Shown here: in pieces, positions 33,872 to 43,808 of the stretch
How positions within the stretch are numbered: position 1 is the stretch's first letter
Layout: each line of letters opens with the position of its first letter
Source: Ophiostoma sp. CBS 140.51
Taxonomy: Eukaryota; Ascomycota; Sordariomycetes; Ophiostomatales; Ophiostomataceae
Length of the DNA: 64,000 nt
Reading direction: 5' to 3'
Assembly (NCBI GenBank): GCA_029298735.1
Contig: JANSLP010000078.1
Location: 1 to 64,000, forward strand
Notes under the pieces: generated by a model
Database searches by the model: none
The model's input: the letters and a program-made list of their open reading frames with translations, nothing else
Told to the model about the DNA's origin: nothing
Position numbers and translations under genes: made by a program

Positions 33872-34495
33872 TTAGAACTCCTCACGGAACCGGCTCTTGC
33901 GAGGCGGAGCGTTCTTCGGGCGAGGCGTCACAAGGTAACGAGGAGCCGGGGGCAGAGTAGGAGTCTTGAGGGGAAGAGTGGTAAACAGAGGCGGCGGGCA
34001 ACCAACGTCACGGAAAGAAACCATGCGAGAGTTGAACGAAGACGGCGAGTGAGACGAAGGAGACGGAGGAGGAGCCTGGCAACGAAGCATGGCCTCGCGA
34101 CGGGAACCAGGGGCAGCCGTGGGAGAAGTCCGGGTACGAGTGGCACGGCGGCGTTGAGTCGTAAAAGGGTCAGGGCCAGTCAGGAAGGGAGCGTGGTAAG
34201 GGCCGTTGCCGTTGTTGCCGTGGTTCGTACCAAAGATATCATTGTCAGCGTAAGCCAGCTCGGTGTAGTGGGAAGGGATAATGGTCTGGATCTGGCCCTG
34301 GGCCATGAGGATCTCACGGTAAGTGCCAGAAGAGGGAGACGGAGTGGTACGGTGATGGGCAGTGTGGCAGCGAGTCAGAGACAGAGCAGCCGGGGTAGAG
34401 TGAACCGAGTGACCGGAGTGTATTGAGTGAGGCGAGTTGGGACGGTGGTGGCAGTGGGAAGAGGGGGAAGGGGGGTGTGACTGGTTAGCACCCAT
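33872..34495 (-). CDS. Hypothetical protein with N-myristoylation motif
   Basis: I do not recognise this 207-residue protein. It starts MGANQSHP, which fits the N-myristoylation pattern (Gly2, Ser6), so it may attach to membranes. The first 55 residues are rich in His, Ser and Pro. A more ordered stretch follows (GTYREILMAQGQIQTIIPSHYTELAYADNDIFG), and the C-terminal half is basic and disordered with SRREAMLRCQAPPP and FNSRMVSFRDVGCPPP. No helix or signal peptide is visible. A perfect 45-base hairpin sits 89-133 bases upstream of the start codon, probably in its promoter or 5' UTR. The gene is in an isolated position between the PITH gene and the zinc-knuckle gene. Confidence 0.55.
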   Translation of the reverse strand: MGANQSHPPSPSSHCHHRPNSPHSIHSGHSVHSTPAALSLTRCHTAHHRTTPSPSSGTYREILMAQGQIQTIIPSHYTELAYADNDIFGTNHGNNGNGPYHAPFLTGPDPFTTQRRRATRTRTSPTAAPGSRREAMLRCQAPPPSPSSHSPSSFNSRMVSFRDVGCPPPLFTTLPLKTPTLPPAPRYLVTPRPKNAPPRKSRFREEF

Positions 34496-35340
34496 CTTAA
34501 CTGATCAAAATGGGTACGAACCTAAAGAGTGTTTTTGTGGGTGATACTTTACCTGTAAATGGAGAGTCGAAGAGGATTGGGAGCCAAGGATCTCTTTGCA
34601 AGACTCGCTCTTGCAAAGAGATCCTTGGAGGAGAGAGCGTGTTGTTGTTGCGTGTGATGAGGGAAGAAAAGTAATGGAGTGAATGATAGCAGGGCAAACT
34701 CCATTAAACAGAATTATGACTGCCTTTATTTTCGCGATGTGAACAATGTCCGCCTCAGGTGAACATCACGATATTGGTTGCGCTCTGTCGATATGCAGGC
34801 TCATATTCGTGTTTGAACTTGTCTGGCAGTGCTGTGGCTCAGAACATACATACCATTGTGTTTTCTGCTGGAGGATCAGCGTGCATGAAAGCAAGGGCCG
34901 GGTGCGAAGAAGATAGACGGGTGATAACCCTGGTGATGCGGAAGATGCAATGTGTTGATGCTGGGTGCAGTATCCGAGGCATCTTTCTTTGTTCATGAAA
35001 CACATGTTGACTGCTGTCGAGGGAGGCCAACAACCGCACACCTGCAGGTGCCTCTTCATGTGAACAAAGGGAATATGTGCTCGGTGTAAGAGCGTCACCT
35101 AATAAAATAACTACCAAAAATGAATGCGTCGATGGACACCCAATTAACATTATGAATTTCGAGTAATTAAAAAAACAGATATATCAGATGCAATAGTAAT
35201 AGTAGTAGTACAGTACAGTGTACAGTATAGTAGAAATTTCCAAACGACCTCGCCCAGAACCAATGCATCTTTACGCCTCGAATGAATGGGAAAATGAGAA
35301 AATAATTATTAAATGGCCAATAAACCAAAACACCAAAGTA
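34496..35340. other. Intergenic region containing the hairpin and the zinc-knuckle gene 3' end
   Basis: Apart from the hairpin at 34584-34628, nothing gene-like is seen. A short run of AGT/ATAGT triplets occurs at about 35190-35232, just after the zinc-knuckle gene. Confidence 0.5.
34584..34628. repeat. Perfect 19-base inverted repeat (45-base hairpin)
   Basis: The arm ccaaggatctctttgcaag at 34584-34602 is repeated exactly as its reverse complement at 34610-34628, with a seven-base loop actcgct between. No clear target-site duplication flanks it. It lies just upstream of the minus-strand gene that starts at 34495. Confidence 0.95.
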
Positions 35341-38150
35341 TTACCAGCGGCGGCTGCAGCAGTTAGTAACAAGTAACGTGCACAGAAAAATAATATGTGT
35401 GAGTGTACTGACCTGTAGACAGACGACTCTTTCGGTCGCCGCCGCTTGGGGATGCGCCCATTGACGTTGCGCATCCGCTTCTTCCGGCTGCTGCTAGCAT
35501 CGCTGTCTTCGCCGTTGTGCGAGCGTGAGCGGGATCTGCTACGAGATCGAGAACGGGTCTGCGAACGTGACCGCGACCGGGACCGGCTGCCGTCAGTATC
35601 GGCACTTCCTCTCCGCGCACGTCTTCCGTTGCTTCTGCTGCCATTCCTCCCCGACGAACGATCCCCGGCCGATTGGGCCATACCCAGCATGGCCAGTTCG
35701 AGATCGTCGAGCGGTGAACTACTCCGACTGCGACTCTTACTTCTCGTCCTGCTTCCGCTGCGGCTGCGACTGCGACTCTGCGGGGTCCTGCTACGACTGC
35801 GCGTGTGCGTCCGTGTGCAGCTGCGATCTCCACGACTGTGGTCATCTGTTGCCTGGACGGTCCGACTGCGTGACCGACTGCGGGAGTACGTATGGCTGAG
35901 GGCATCGCCGGTTTGGCTCAGACTGCGGCTCGTGCTCCGGCCGTCCGCGCCCTTGAGGACGGATGGCGGCGGGCGGGACGGTAGACTGCTAGGCACGGGA
36001 CCAGCCGACAGCAGGCGAGGTCCTGTGGGAATGTTGATGCCGGCCGTGCCATTGGCAGGGCTGTGAATTTTAGTGGAAGGCACAACTGGCTCGTTCACTG
36101 CAGTCACCCCGGGCTTCTGCTGTCCATAGCTCAGAATGCGGCTGGCACGGTTGGCCCACACAGGGTTAGCGGGCAGGCTAGACGGCAGACCACCAGGCAG
36201 TTTGGAGGCCAGACCACCGTGACCATTGGGACCCGACGGCGGCATATTGTTGTTGTTGTGTCCCTTGGGTCCGTTGCGCGGTCCTGTTGGGATCTTGTTG
36301 ATAAAACGGTCGCCTGTGCGAGCAGGGTTGGGCGATTCTGTGGAAGAAGCAGCAGGAGCATGTGGTGATGTGGCTGCACCGCCACTGTTCAGGCTTGCAC
36401 TCGGTCCACGTGGCGTCGTGGGACCAGGATGGCCATGTGGCGAGCCAAAAGCTGGCGATGGCCGTGTCCTCTTGTTGTCACCGCGATCTTCGTCTTTGCC
36501 AAAGTAGTCGTCACGTCCACGCTTCTGATGGAGATTGCTTGTATCGTGGTGGTCACCACCTGGATGGACACTCGGCGATTCTTGTCCGTGATGATGTGAA
36601 TTGGTGTCGTCTCGTGGCTTGTGGTTGTGGCCCATAGCCGCGCCTGGTCTTCCACCGCCCTTCATGGAGATGGGTGTCGGTGGCTTTGGCGGCATCCCTG
36701 GTGGCCGTTCTGGCAGTTTGTGCATCATGGGAGTCGTGGTTGCAGGCGTCGCCGGCTTGTTGTTCGTCTCAGGCTTTGGTGGCGACTTGTCTGCCCAGTT
36801 TGCACCGTTGGAATTTGGTGTGCCAACACTTGGGCCGGTGGGGATGGCCGGACCGGTGGGTGGCGATCCAGCATGTTGTGCACCGCCAGGAGAATGTAAC
36901 TGTCCACTCGGGAATCGGCCGCCACGTCCACGCACAAAGCCACCGCCGCGATGATTGCCGCGGTTGTTGTTGTGCTGGTTGTTGTAGTTGCCAAAGTTGC
37001 CGCCACCGCGCTTGTTACTATTGTTATTGTTGTTGCCATTATTGCGCCATGGGCTGTTGTTGTTTCCATTGCCACCGTTGAACATGGGTGCAGCGGGAGG
37101 GGCTGACGAAGCAGAAGGGGGGTACTGGCCCTGGTCTCCTCCTGGATGCGACATGTAGCCTGGCGGTTGATACGCACCTGGTGTTCCAGGATAGGCGTGC
37201 TGTGGCTGGGGAGGGTGCGGTGGTAAGGAAGAGGGGTAGGAGTGGCCACCACCATACTGTGGCGGCGGTGGAGGTCCAACAGGAGGTCCAATCACGCCTG
37301 GTGGTGGGTTGGGGAAGTAGTCAGACTGCGGCGGGCCATAGTGCTGGTTGTAGTAGGGCGCGTTGGGAGGAGGCGGTCCACCGGCAGAGCCAGGTCCTGA
37401 TGGCGGTCCATGCTGGTGATGGTGATTATTGTTGTTGTTGCTGTTGTTGTTGTTGTACGAGTCGTAGGACGGGAACTTGGGCGGTGCCGAGGCCGGTGCA
37501 GAGGGAGGACCGCCGCCCGGTGTGTATTGGCCACCATTATAAGGCGACTGTTGTTGAGGATACTGCCATGACTCGTGCCCCTGTGGGTGGTGCCCGCCGT
37601 ATGGAGAGTGGTGTGGATGGTGTTGTTGAGACTGGTGGTGGTAAGACGGTGTGCCTCCGTTACCGGATGATGGCGGAGGAGGTGGAGGAGGGAGTGTAGG
37701 AGGAGGAGGAGGCGGTGCTTGTGTCATGGGCGGCGGTGGAGGCTGTTGTTGGGGTGGTTGCGGGTAGTGTGTGATTTGTGGACCGCCCGAGCCCGGAGGC
37801 GGCGGGTAGCGTGTGACGACCATGCCGTTGGCATGCCGGCTCTGCGAAGACGCGGGGCCGTTGTGGTTGCTGAAGCTGCGTCGGCCGCCGCCGTTATTGT
37901 TGTTGTGGTGGTTGTTGAAGTTGTTGTCCTTGGACGCCTGGCGCTTGCGGTGAGCCTCAAGGCCGCTGTGGAGGTTAGCAGTGGTCCAACAGGCTGTTCG
38001 AGACTGTCAAGATAGCACCCCCATCTCTACTCACGCTGGAACGGCCCGGGTTGGCTCCGGACAGGCGATCGTTTGGTGGCCGGTGATGCCGCAATTGTAG
38101 CATTGAGGCTCATTCCTGAACGAGTCCTGCTCTGGAACGCGGTCGCTCAT
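35341..38150 (-). CDS. CCHC zinc-knuckle protein with RS-rich tail
   Basis: Exons are 38150-38035, 37965-35413 and 35353-35341, giving 893 residues. The first exon encodes a zinc knuckle, CYNCGITGHQTIACPE, with Cys17, Cys20, His25 and Cys30. A very long Pro/Gly/Asn/Gln-rich middle follows, with RGG-like stretches (GGGFVRGRGGRFPSGQ). A C-terminal RS domain of about 150 residues (RSRSRSRTVQ, SRSRTPQSRS) is followed by KKRMRNVNGRIPKRRRPKES. The short last exon, spliced with a GTCAGT donor and CTAAC branch site, ends the protein in VYSRRW. If that intron were kept, the frame would instead run into a hydrophobic tail. The knuckle plus RS domain implies RNA binding in the nucleus, possibly splicing or mRNA handling. 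The family is known in Pezizomycotina only as a zinc-knuckle domain protein. Confidence 0.82.
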
Positions 38151-39875
38151 TGTTCTCTCCCCTTCAGCTCCCCCACCCTATTGACGGACAATTGTAGTGG
38201 CGAGAGGACTGGTGGGTGTCGTGTGCAAGGGTCATGGGCACATGTGCGTGTAAGTGATGGGAAGGTGACAAGGATGTGAAGAGGACGCGACGATGCCAAA
38301 AAAGAAACGTTGCGGCACAGCGGGAGTGTGAGGAAGGTGCTCCAAATGAGTGGAAAGAGGGAAAGACTATATCCAACGAAGAGTTCTTCGCGAGAGAAAA
38401 CGAAGTCGAAACCAGCTTCGAGGTAGATCGGGAGCTGCTTCGAGGATACTATTCGGCGCTCGGCCGGAGCTTTCGATCAGAGCTTCGAGAATGCGCCGGC
38501 AGCTGTCTATGCTGACAGGTGCTGGTAACAGTCGGGTACTTCGGGTGTGTGGGAATATACAGCTCTTGAGGTATAAAAAGACACGAAAACAGCGTGTATC
38601 GGTCAGCTGGAGTGTGTCGTCGTTCGGTCAAGGAGGTCGAGGTCGTCGAAAATCGCGTTTCGGTGGAGCAACGGATTCGGCAGATGGAAAGCTCTCGGCA
38701 AGCTAGCAAGGCGCGCCCTGAAAAGTTGGAAGACTGCCGTATTATGTGTCGGTACAAGGCGACAGGGGACCGGTCGGCCGCGTCGACATCGGCATCTGCA
38801 GCGTTGGGTGTCGGGAGTCGCAATCGGGGCGGCGTGGGTGGTGAGCCAACTGATGTTGTGAGTTGGGAAGTGACAGAGATGAGATGGAGAAGTGAGCGGC
38901 GCGGAAATGGCCATAAAGTGGAACACGGGGAAGGCTCAAAGGGTCGCCTGAGAGAGTGGGTCTGTCACGTGTACGTAAAATGGGTCTTTTTAGCGACCTT
39001 TAAAATGACTAATCATTCTGGAACGAACCACCACCTCGCCAGATACAAAGTCTCCACATAATGTAAATAAACCATGAAAAGGGGCACAATATGTGAGGAT
39101 GAGAATAGTGACGGTATATTTCAGTTGCATCAAACGACCTCTTGCAAACTTTTTGAGGACTGTAGAGTATGAGTTCCTCGAGCTTCCTTCAAAAATTTCA
39201 TGTTGGCCAATATTTTCATTTATTTATCTATCGAACAAGAACACGGATTTTTTTTTACCGAAAAATATGGAATAAAATATAATGAAAGTTGAGTTGACAA
39301 AGGTAAAAAAAAAACAGAAAAACCTCGTTTATAGTCCTTTCCCCAGGCCCTACAACTTATGCAATATAAGGGTTGGAGGCATTCCCACTTCAGCTACTAT
39401 AGCCGATAAATACGATATCGTTCTTTGTCCGACTGTGGAAGGAGCACACCACGCACCTGCCTTCTAAATAACACAGCCATTTCCATTCACAGTCCCGATT
39501 CTACTAAAATCGCCAATAGTTGCATTGCATCAAATAGACACTGCTATTTCCGTTTTCAGTCCCAATTCTGTCAGTATTGCCGATAAACACAACACAACTC
39601 TATTTCAGTTGAGGAAGGAGCTATTATTTCCGCTATCAGGCCCAATTCTACTAATATCGCCAGTACACACCAAAGTGTTTTTTTTTGACTAAGGAAGGAG
39701 CACTTTTGACCGCAAAATAAATTATCGTTTTATTTTAACTCCAATTAACCTTTCGCAAAAAAGAGCGTCGATTATCTATGGTAGTAGTAGTATCCTCCGC
39801 GTCTCTGCCGACAATAAGTGCACGACCCCAGGTCGTCGACAAGATCACCTGGTGCCGAATGCTACACAACTGCAC
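38151..39875. other. Intergenic region with TATA-like box and degenerate repeats
   Basis: A TATAAAAA sequence at about 38572-38579 on the + strand precedes an ATG frame at 38684 of about 125 codons. That frame lies in the likely promoter of the zinc-knuckle gene and has no recognisable feature, so I do not call it. Degenerate tandem repeats occupy about 39371-39712. A conceptual continuation of the small Cys-rich locus at 39876-39971 may lie at 39772-39846. Confidence 0.45.
39479..39712. repeat. Three degenerate direct repeats
   Basis: Copies start at 39479, 39546 and 39626. Each opens with ATTTCC, then a short variable part, CAGTCCC or CAGGCCC, ATTCT, and a TCGCC or TTGCC end. A fourth, more decayed copy may begin near 39378. 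The later parts of copies share GAGGAAGGAGC-like sequence. Confidence 0.65.
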
Positions 39876-39971
39876 TCACTGGTAGCCACGAGTGCAGCCA
39901 CGGCTCTCTTTGAATGCCTTAGTCGAGTGGCCGCACTCCCACATCAACATACAGAAGTGATCTTCGCACAT
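39876..39971 (-). pseudogene. Small Cys-rich protein, first segment, possibly broken
   Basis: Translation from the ATG at 39971 gives 31 residues, beginning MCEDHFCMLMWECGHSTKAF and ending in Gln before a TGA. It matches the start of the paralogue at 40515-40727 in the pattern M-C-E, then C-G-H-S-x-K-x-F-K-x-S-x-G-C. The stop codon overlaps a GTGAGT donor, so the gene may continue through an intron. Just downstream, another frame reads LGSCTYCRQRRGGYYYYHR before a stop at 39772-39774. Reaching that frame needs an intron of only about 31 bases or a frameshift. It is either a small spliced gene or a decayed copy. I know no function for the family. Confidence 0.4.
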
Positions 39972-40514
39972 GTTGGGTTGTGCTCCGAGGTTGCAGCAAT
40001 ACTTCTTCCTGATTGTCTGTCTTGTAAGCAAATATACTTTTTCAAAACGAAACCAAGAGGCAGGCCTACATATTTATGCAAAATACGAGAGAGATTTTTT
40101 GTTTTGTTTTTATTTTCAAGATTTATTTGATCTTTGTCACTGCTTATGTAGTAAAAACTGTCGTACCTGCGCTCACTCACGTATGCAATTTTTAATTTGA
40201 ATCTTGGTTCTATTCACTTACCTGCGTCATTAGCTTACTGTCTGGAAAACCCGCTTCCTCATTAGATTATTTGCCAGCTCTCTCTCTCTCTCTTTTTTTT
40301 TTTTTTTCTTTTGAAAAAAGTCGAATAGTAATGTGACCGTTACATACATTAACATCGTGACTCTAAAATGGAGGAGGGGCTCAGTATTCACGGCCTTCCA
40401 GCGAGATTCACCTAGATTTTGAGTAAAAGAATGCATTAAGTGAGCTACACAATCACTGCATTATTAGCTAACTTTAGACCACCGTGAGCATTGCAGCAGA
40501 CTCATCACGCAGCC
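39972..40514. other. Spacer between the two small Cys-rich loci
   Basis: AT-rich sequence with a CT-repeat and T-run at about 40278-40310. No gene is supported. Confidence 0.5.
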
Positions 40515-40727
40515 TTAGACCTGCTTGAAGCTTGAGCCGTATCTTTTGTCGCCTGCAGGCATATTCTTGCAAGACTCGCTATGATAGGAAGTGCCCTGGA
40601 CTACCTGCTCGATTTTTGAATACCGAATTCCCAACTCAATGGTTGCCAGGCATCCCGCAGACGCCTTGAAGACCTTTGAAGAGTGGCCACACGCTCGCAC
40701 GATTAAGTCAAAGCGGCCCTCACACAT
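40515..40727 (-). CDS. Small Cys-rich protein, paralogue of the 39.9 kb locus
   Basis: From the ATG at 40727 this frame gives 70 residues starting MCEGRFDLIVRACGHSSKVF, then KASAGC. The frame is open for 19 more codons upstream, but the resemblance to the neighbouring locus begins exactly at this Met. Shared positions include MCE, CGHS, a Lys and FK, and GC. It has no signal peptide or membrane segment. The C-H-C layout suggests a small metal-binding unit, but that is a guess. The two loci sit about 750 bases apart on the same strand, so a local duplication is likely. Confidence 0.5.
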   Translation of the reverse strand: MCEGRFDLIVRACGHSSKVFKASAGCLATIELGIRYSKIEQVVQGTSYHSESCKNMPAGDKRYGSSFKQV

Positions 40728-41421
40728 CGTTGGAGAATAATTCGGCCTGGCAAGGTAGTAAATAGAAATGAATTTTTGTACCAATCGGATAATAAATCAA
40801 CGCACCAACCCAAGTTCCCCTTCCTTATATTTAGCTAGTCACAGAGCCTACCACCCCCCTACATCAAGCCCTGTCTCTACTGCAAACTGAGAAAAAAAAA
40901 GCATAGGGTGATGTGTGGGGGATCAAAATTTGACACAAAAAATAGGATATGGCACGAGTATGAGTAGACGCCTATCCTATTAGGCCCGCGCGTCGTTGTT
41001 GGCCTGAAAAATGGAGGATAATTTCCTTACGAGGGTCCTTGGTTGGTGCCTGAAACTCTTCTAAAGACTTTCTTGCTTTCCATCTTCACCCTTTCTTTCC
41101 TTGCCAGCGGGGTCTGCTGGGTTTGTTATCGTGAAACTAATGGCCATATTCATACGCAAACCATCATTGAGGATACGGGAATCTCTATCATGCCATATTG
41201 TCCGCCAAAGTTGCTTGGTGAAGTATTTGAGCATTCTGACCTGCTGGTCGCCCTCGTAGCAGTGGAGGATGGAGGGCCATGGGGTGTCCGCTGGTTGTCG
41301 GTGGAAGTTGGAGAAGAGCGCCCACAGGGTCGCCGTTGGGCCTCCATTAGATGTAGAAAGTCTGTACGTGGATTGGTTAGCTATACAGTACGGGCCGCTT
41401 TGACCAGGAATGGCAATGGAT
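40728..41421. other. Intergenic region with possible remnant coding sequence
   Basis: On the minus strand, 41061-41400 can be read as protein-like sequence containing LWALFSNF and RMLKYF, in a different frame from the gene that ends at 41422. It could be a remnant or an unmodelled 3' exon. A short inverted pair, aataggat and atcctatt, lies at 40941-40981. Confidence 0.4.
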
Positions 41422-42558
41422 TTACGGATTGTGTGGTGGAACACCAATGGTGCTAACTTGTCGGATCCATTCTTGTTGGCGCCCATTCGGCAGGATGAAT
41501 GTGGAAATGGTACTCATTCTTGCGGGATCCGGACAGAACTTGAGAAGACGGACGCCTCGATGGTGGTGTGCTGGGGGTCGGCGTGGGCAATCCCATGGGA
41601 ACGCCAAGTAGTGGATTGTCGAACTCGCTGTCGGTATATTCGAGATTACGTCAGAGTGGAACAGGGCCCACAGAACACACCTGAGCGGGCTGAACCCAGT
41701 GTAGATCACTGGCAGCGTGCTGTGGGTAGGTACCATCTGGTTGCGGGTGACCATGCCTTGTAGGACTTGAGGCGTAGCGTCAGAGTAGGTGATGTTTATG
41801 GCAACCTCGTGTTGCGCATATGCTGGCATTGTACCCAGCTCTGGCGATGTTGTGCCATGGTAATATGGCAGGATAGAGTCTCCTGGTGTCCAAGCTGGAT
41901 TGCGGATGACTGGAGCGGCGGCTTCTTGCTCCATTGACCGAGTAAGGGCGTTTGAGTTCCATGCCGACTTGATCGTGGGTCCGACGAGAGTGATATCGAC
42001 AATCGGGCAGGAGACGAGAGGAGTTGGGTCGGGCGATGTAGTAGCCGCTGTGGGAGCAGTCGTAGCCAGGTTATCAGCTTGTGTTGTTTGGCGTGGACTG
42101 GCTCTCTCTGGCGCCGTCTCCGAGATGGCCGCACTCGTATGAGTGCGGCGGGGATTGAAATTCGAGTCCGCTGCTCTCTCAGCGGCCGCGGCCATCGCGT
42201 AGGCGATTTTAAAAAGCCATGATGTAGGAGACTCCGTCGCGAAGAACATGGTGGAAACGCTCTCTTCGGATTCTCCGGTCAAATTGTCAAAGTTGAACGC
42301 TGCGTCAGAGAGATGAGATAGAAAAAACTCGTTGAAAAAAGGTCTCAGCTGGTTCGTCAGCTCTGCGGCGCCGTTGACGCAAGTTGTGGGTAGTGGATGA
42401 CGATGTAGAAGATCTTCAACGGTGATTATCAAAGCATTTTCAATTGTAAGAGCCAAACTTGGCTCCTTTTGTGCGAGGCCTTGAGCGGCCTCTTCGCTCG
42501 CAAAACGCTTCACGACATTCCTGGTGAAGTCAAACCGCGCGTGGTCGTCGGACGGCAT
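41422..42558 (-). CDS. Orphan protein with YHGT motif (possible ADP-ribosyltransferase-like fold)
   Basis: This intronless frame of 378 residues starts at an ATG at 42558. I do not recognise the family with confidence. The N-terminal third looks helical and ordered (FTRNVVKRFASEEAAQ, then LTNQLRPFFNEFFLSHLSDA). A Thr/Ala/Pro-rich linker follows at about residues 140-190. The C-terminal third contains ILPYYHGTTSPEL, AINITYSDATPQVLQGM and IYTGFSPLRCVLWALFHSD. A YHGT sequence followed by a hydrophobic strand with a Tyr-Thr pair is reminiscent of the H and Y strands of ADP-ribosyltransferase folds, but I see no clear catalytic Glu, so this is only a suggestion. No signal peptide is seen. It is divergent from the FHA-kinase gene. 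Confidence 0.6.
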   Translation of the reverse strand: MPSDDHARFDFTRNVVKRFASEEAAQGLAQKEPSLALTIENALIITVEDLLHRHPLPTTCVNGAAELTNQLRPFFNEFFLSHLSDAAFNFDNLTGESEESVSTMFFATESPTSWLFKIAYAMAAAAERAADSNFNPRRTHTSAAISETAPERASPRQTTQADNLATTAPTAATTSPDPTPLVSCPIVDITLVGPTIKSAWNSNALTRSMEQEAAAPVIRNPAWTPGDSILPYYHGTTSPELGTMPAYAQHEVAINITYSDATPQVLQGMVTRNQMVPTHSTLPVIYTGFSPLRCVLWALFHSDVISNIPTASSTIHYLAFPWDCPRRPPAHHHRGVRLLKFCPDPARMSTISTFILPNGRQQEWIRQVSTIGVPPHNP

Positions 42559-43808
42559 TGTGGGTAGATGATGGGCTGATGGGGAGAGCTTGGGGGTTGA
42601 AGAGTAAGTGTATTGTTCGTGACGATATCGACGATAGGAGCGGGAGATGGATAGTGATATGCTGGAAGAGCAGAACTGGCTTAAAAGGGAAATAGTAGAA
42701 TATATTATTGATTCTTATTGACATTTCACTTTTGTGCGATGGTGACTAAACAGTCACGTGAAGCGTGTTGGTCACGGCCTTGTGCCCTGATCTAAAATCT
42801 AAGGGGGCCCTTCTACAGATAGCTTGACTCTTTTTACCACCCATCAGCGAAGTGAGCTGTTTCTTTATTTTTGCATCACGAATTCCCACGTCTCTCAATG
42901 AAACATCACCATTTCGATGCCTCAGATTTGTTCAGATGCATATAGCTGTCCTAATTGGCCGAGCAGTTACTCCAGCAGCACCCCTGTAGCGGGCGCTAAG
43001 GGACGGAATACTGCATCGGACTTAGCTTCCCCAGGTTGTGGAGAAATGTAAGAGTTTTACGACCAGGCTTTTAACAGGACCTTGTACGACATGACGAGAA
43101 AGTTGGACTTCAGCCTCATTTCATTGAATAAGTGACAAAAACAAGAGCGCTCAAAAACATTAGGAGAGATAAAAAAAAGGCATCCAGAAAGTTGCACCTT
43201 ACCCTCTCCCGTCCCCAACCGTAATAATTGGTAGCACTCTTCCTGCGTACGAGTGCCGTTTTATAGTTTTGTTGGGCATCAATGATGGTCAACTCTAGTG
43301 TTTTGTTGTGCACATTTGCGAAAACGTGCACTTTCCTGCAATGTACAACACACTGAAATTGGTGGCAGAGGCGACCTGTATGAGAGGAAACAATGAGGGC
43401 AACTAAAGGCGGAGAATGGCGTATGGGTGTCGCTTCCGGAGAATAAAATGTACCAGACGAGGCTGGGCAGCAACAAAGGATATCAATAGATACAACAGAG
43501 CCGCAAAATCTGTCCCAGAGTGTCATCTGCGTGGCCTTGCGGGGGATAAAAGCACCCCTGCCCCCGATGTTTTTGTTGTGTTTCCGTAGTTTTCGAGCTA
43601 ACCTACTACCATCCTGCCACAAGAAAATTTGACACATACAAACACAACATTATACACTATCTTCTCTTTTGAATCCACCGTTTGTAACCAAAAAGCGACA
43701 TTCTCCAAATTGTGAACCGTTTATTCTTCTTATTTTTCACCAATATCTTACTCCTGCTCGTGCAACCCACGCTACTTTGATTCGTTTTCATTGTCTTATC
43801 GAGACAAC
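42559..43808. other. Divergent intergenic region between orphan gene and FHA-kinase
   Basis: A minus-strand frame from an ATG at 43637 to 43116 would encode 173 residues with a hydrophobic C-terminal stretch. It shows no domain and lies in the kinase promoter region, so I do not call it a gene. Confidence 0.4.

Noticed and set aside
38684..39061. About 125-codon frame downstream of a TATA-like box
   Set aside because: The protein is low in complexity, it overlaps the likely promoter of the zinc-knuckle gene, and no homologous pattern is recognised.
40941..40981. Short inverted pair aataggat / atcctatt
   Set aside because: Arms of eight bases are short enough to arise by chance, and no flanking duplication is seen.
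43116..43637. 173-codon minus-strand frame with a hydrophobic C-terminus
   Set aside because: It has an ATG but no domain, and it sits in the divergent promoter region of two genes. It could become credible with transcript data.
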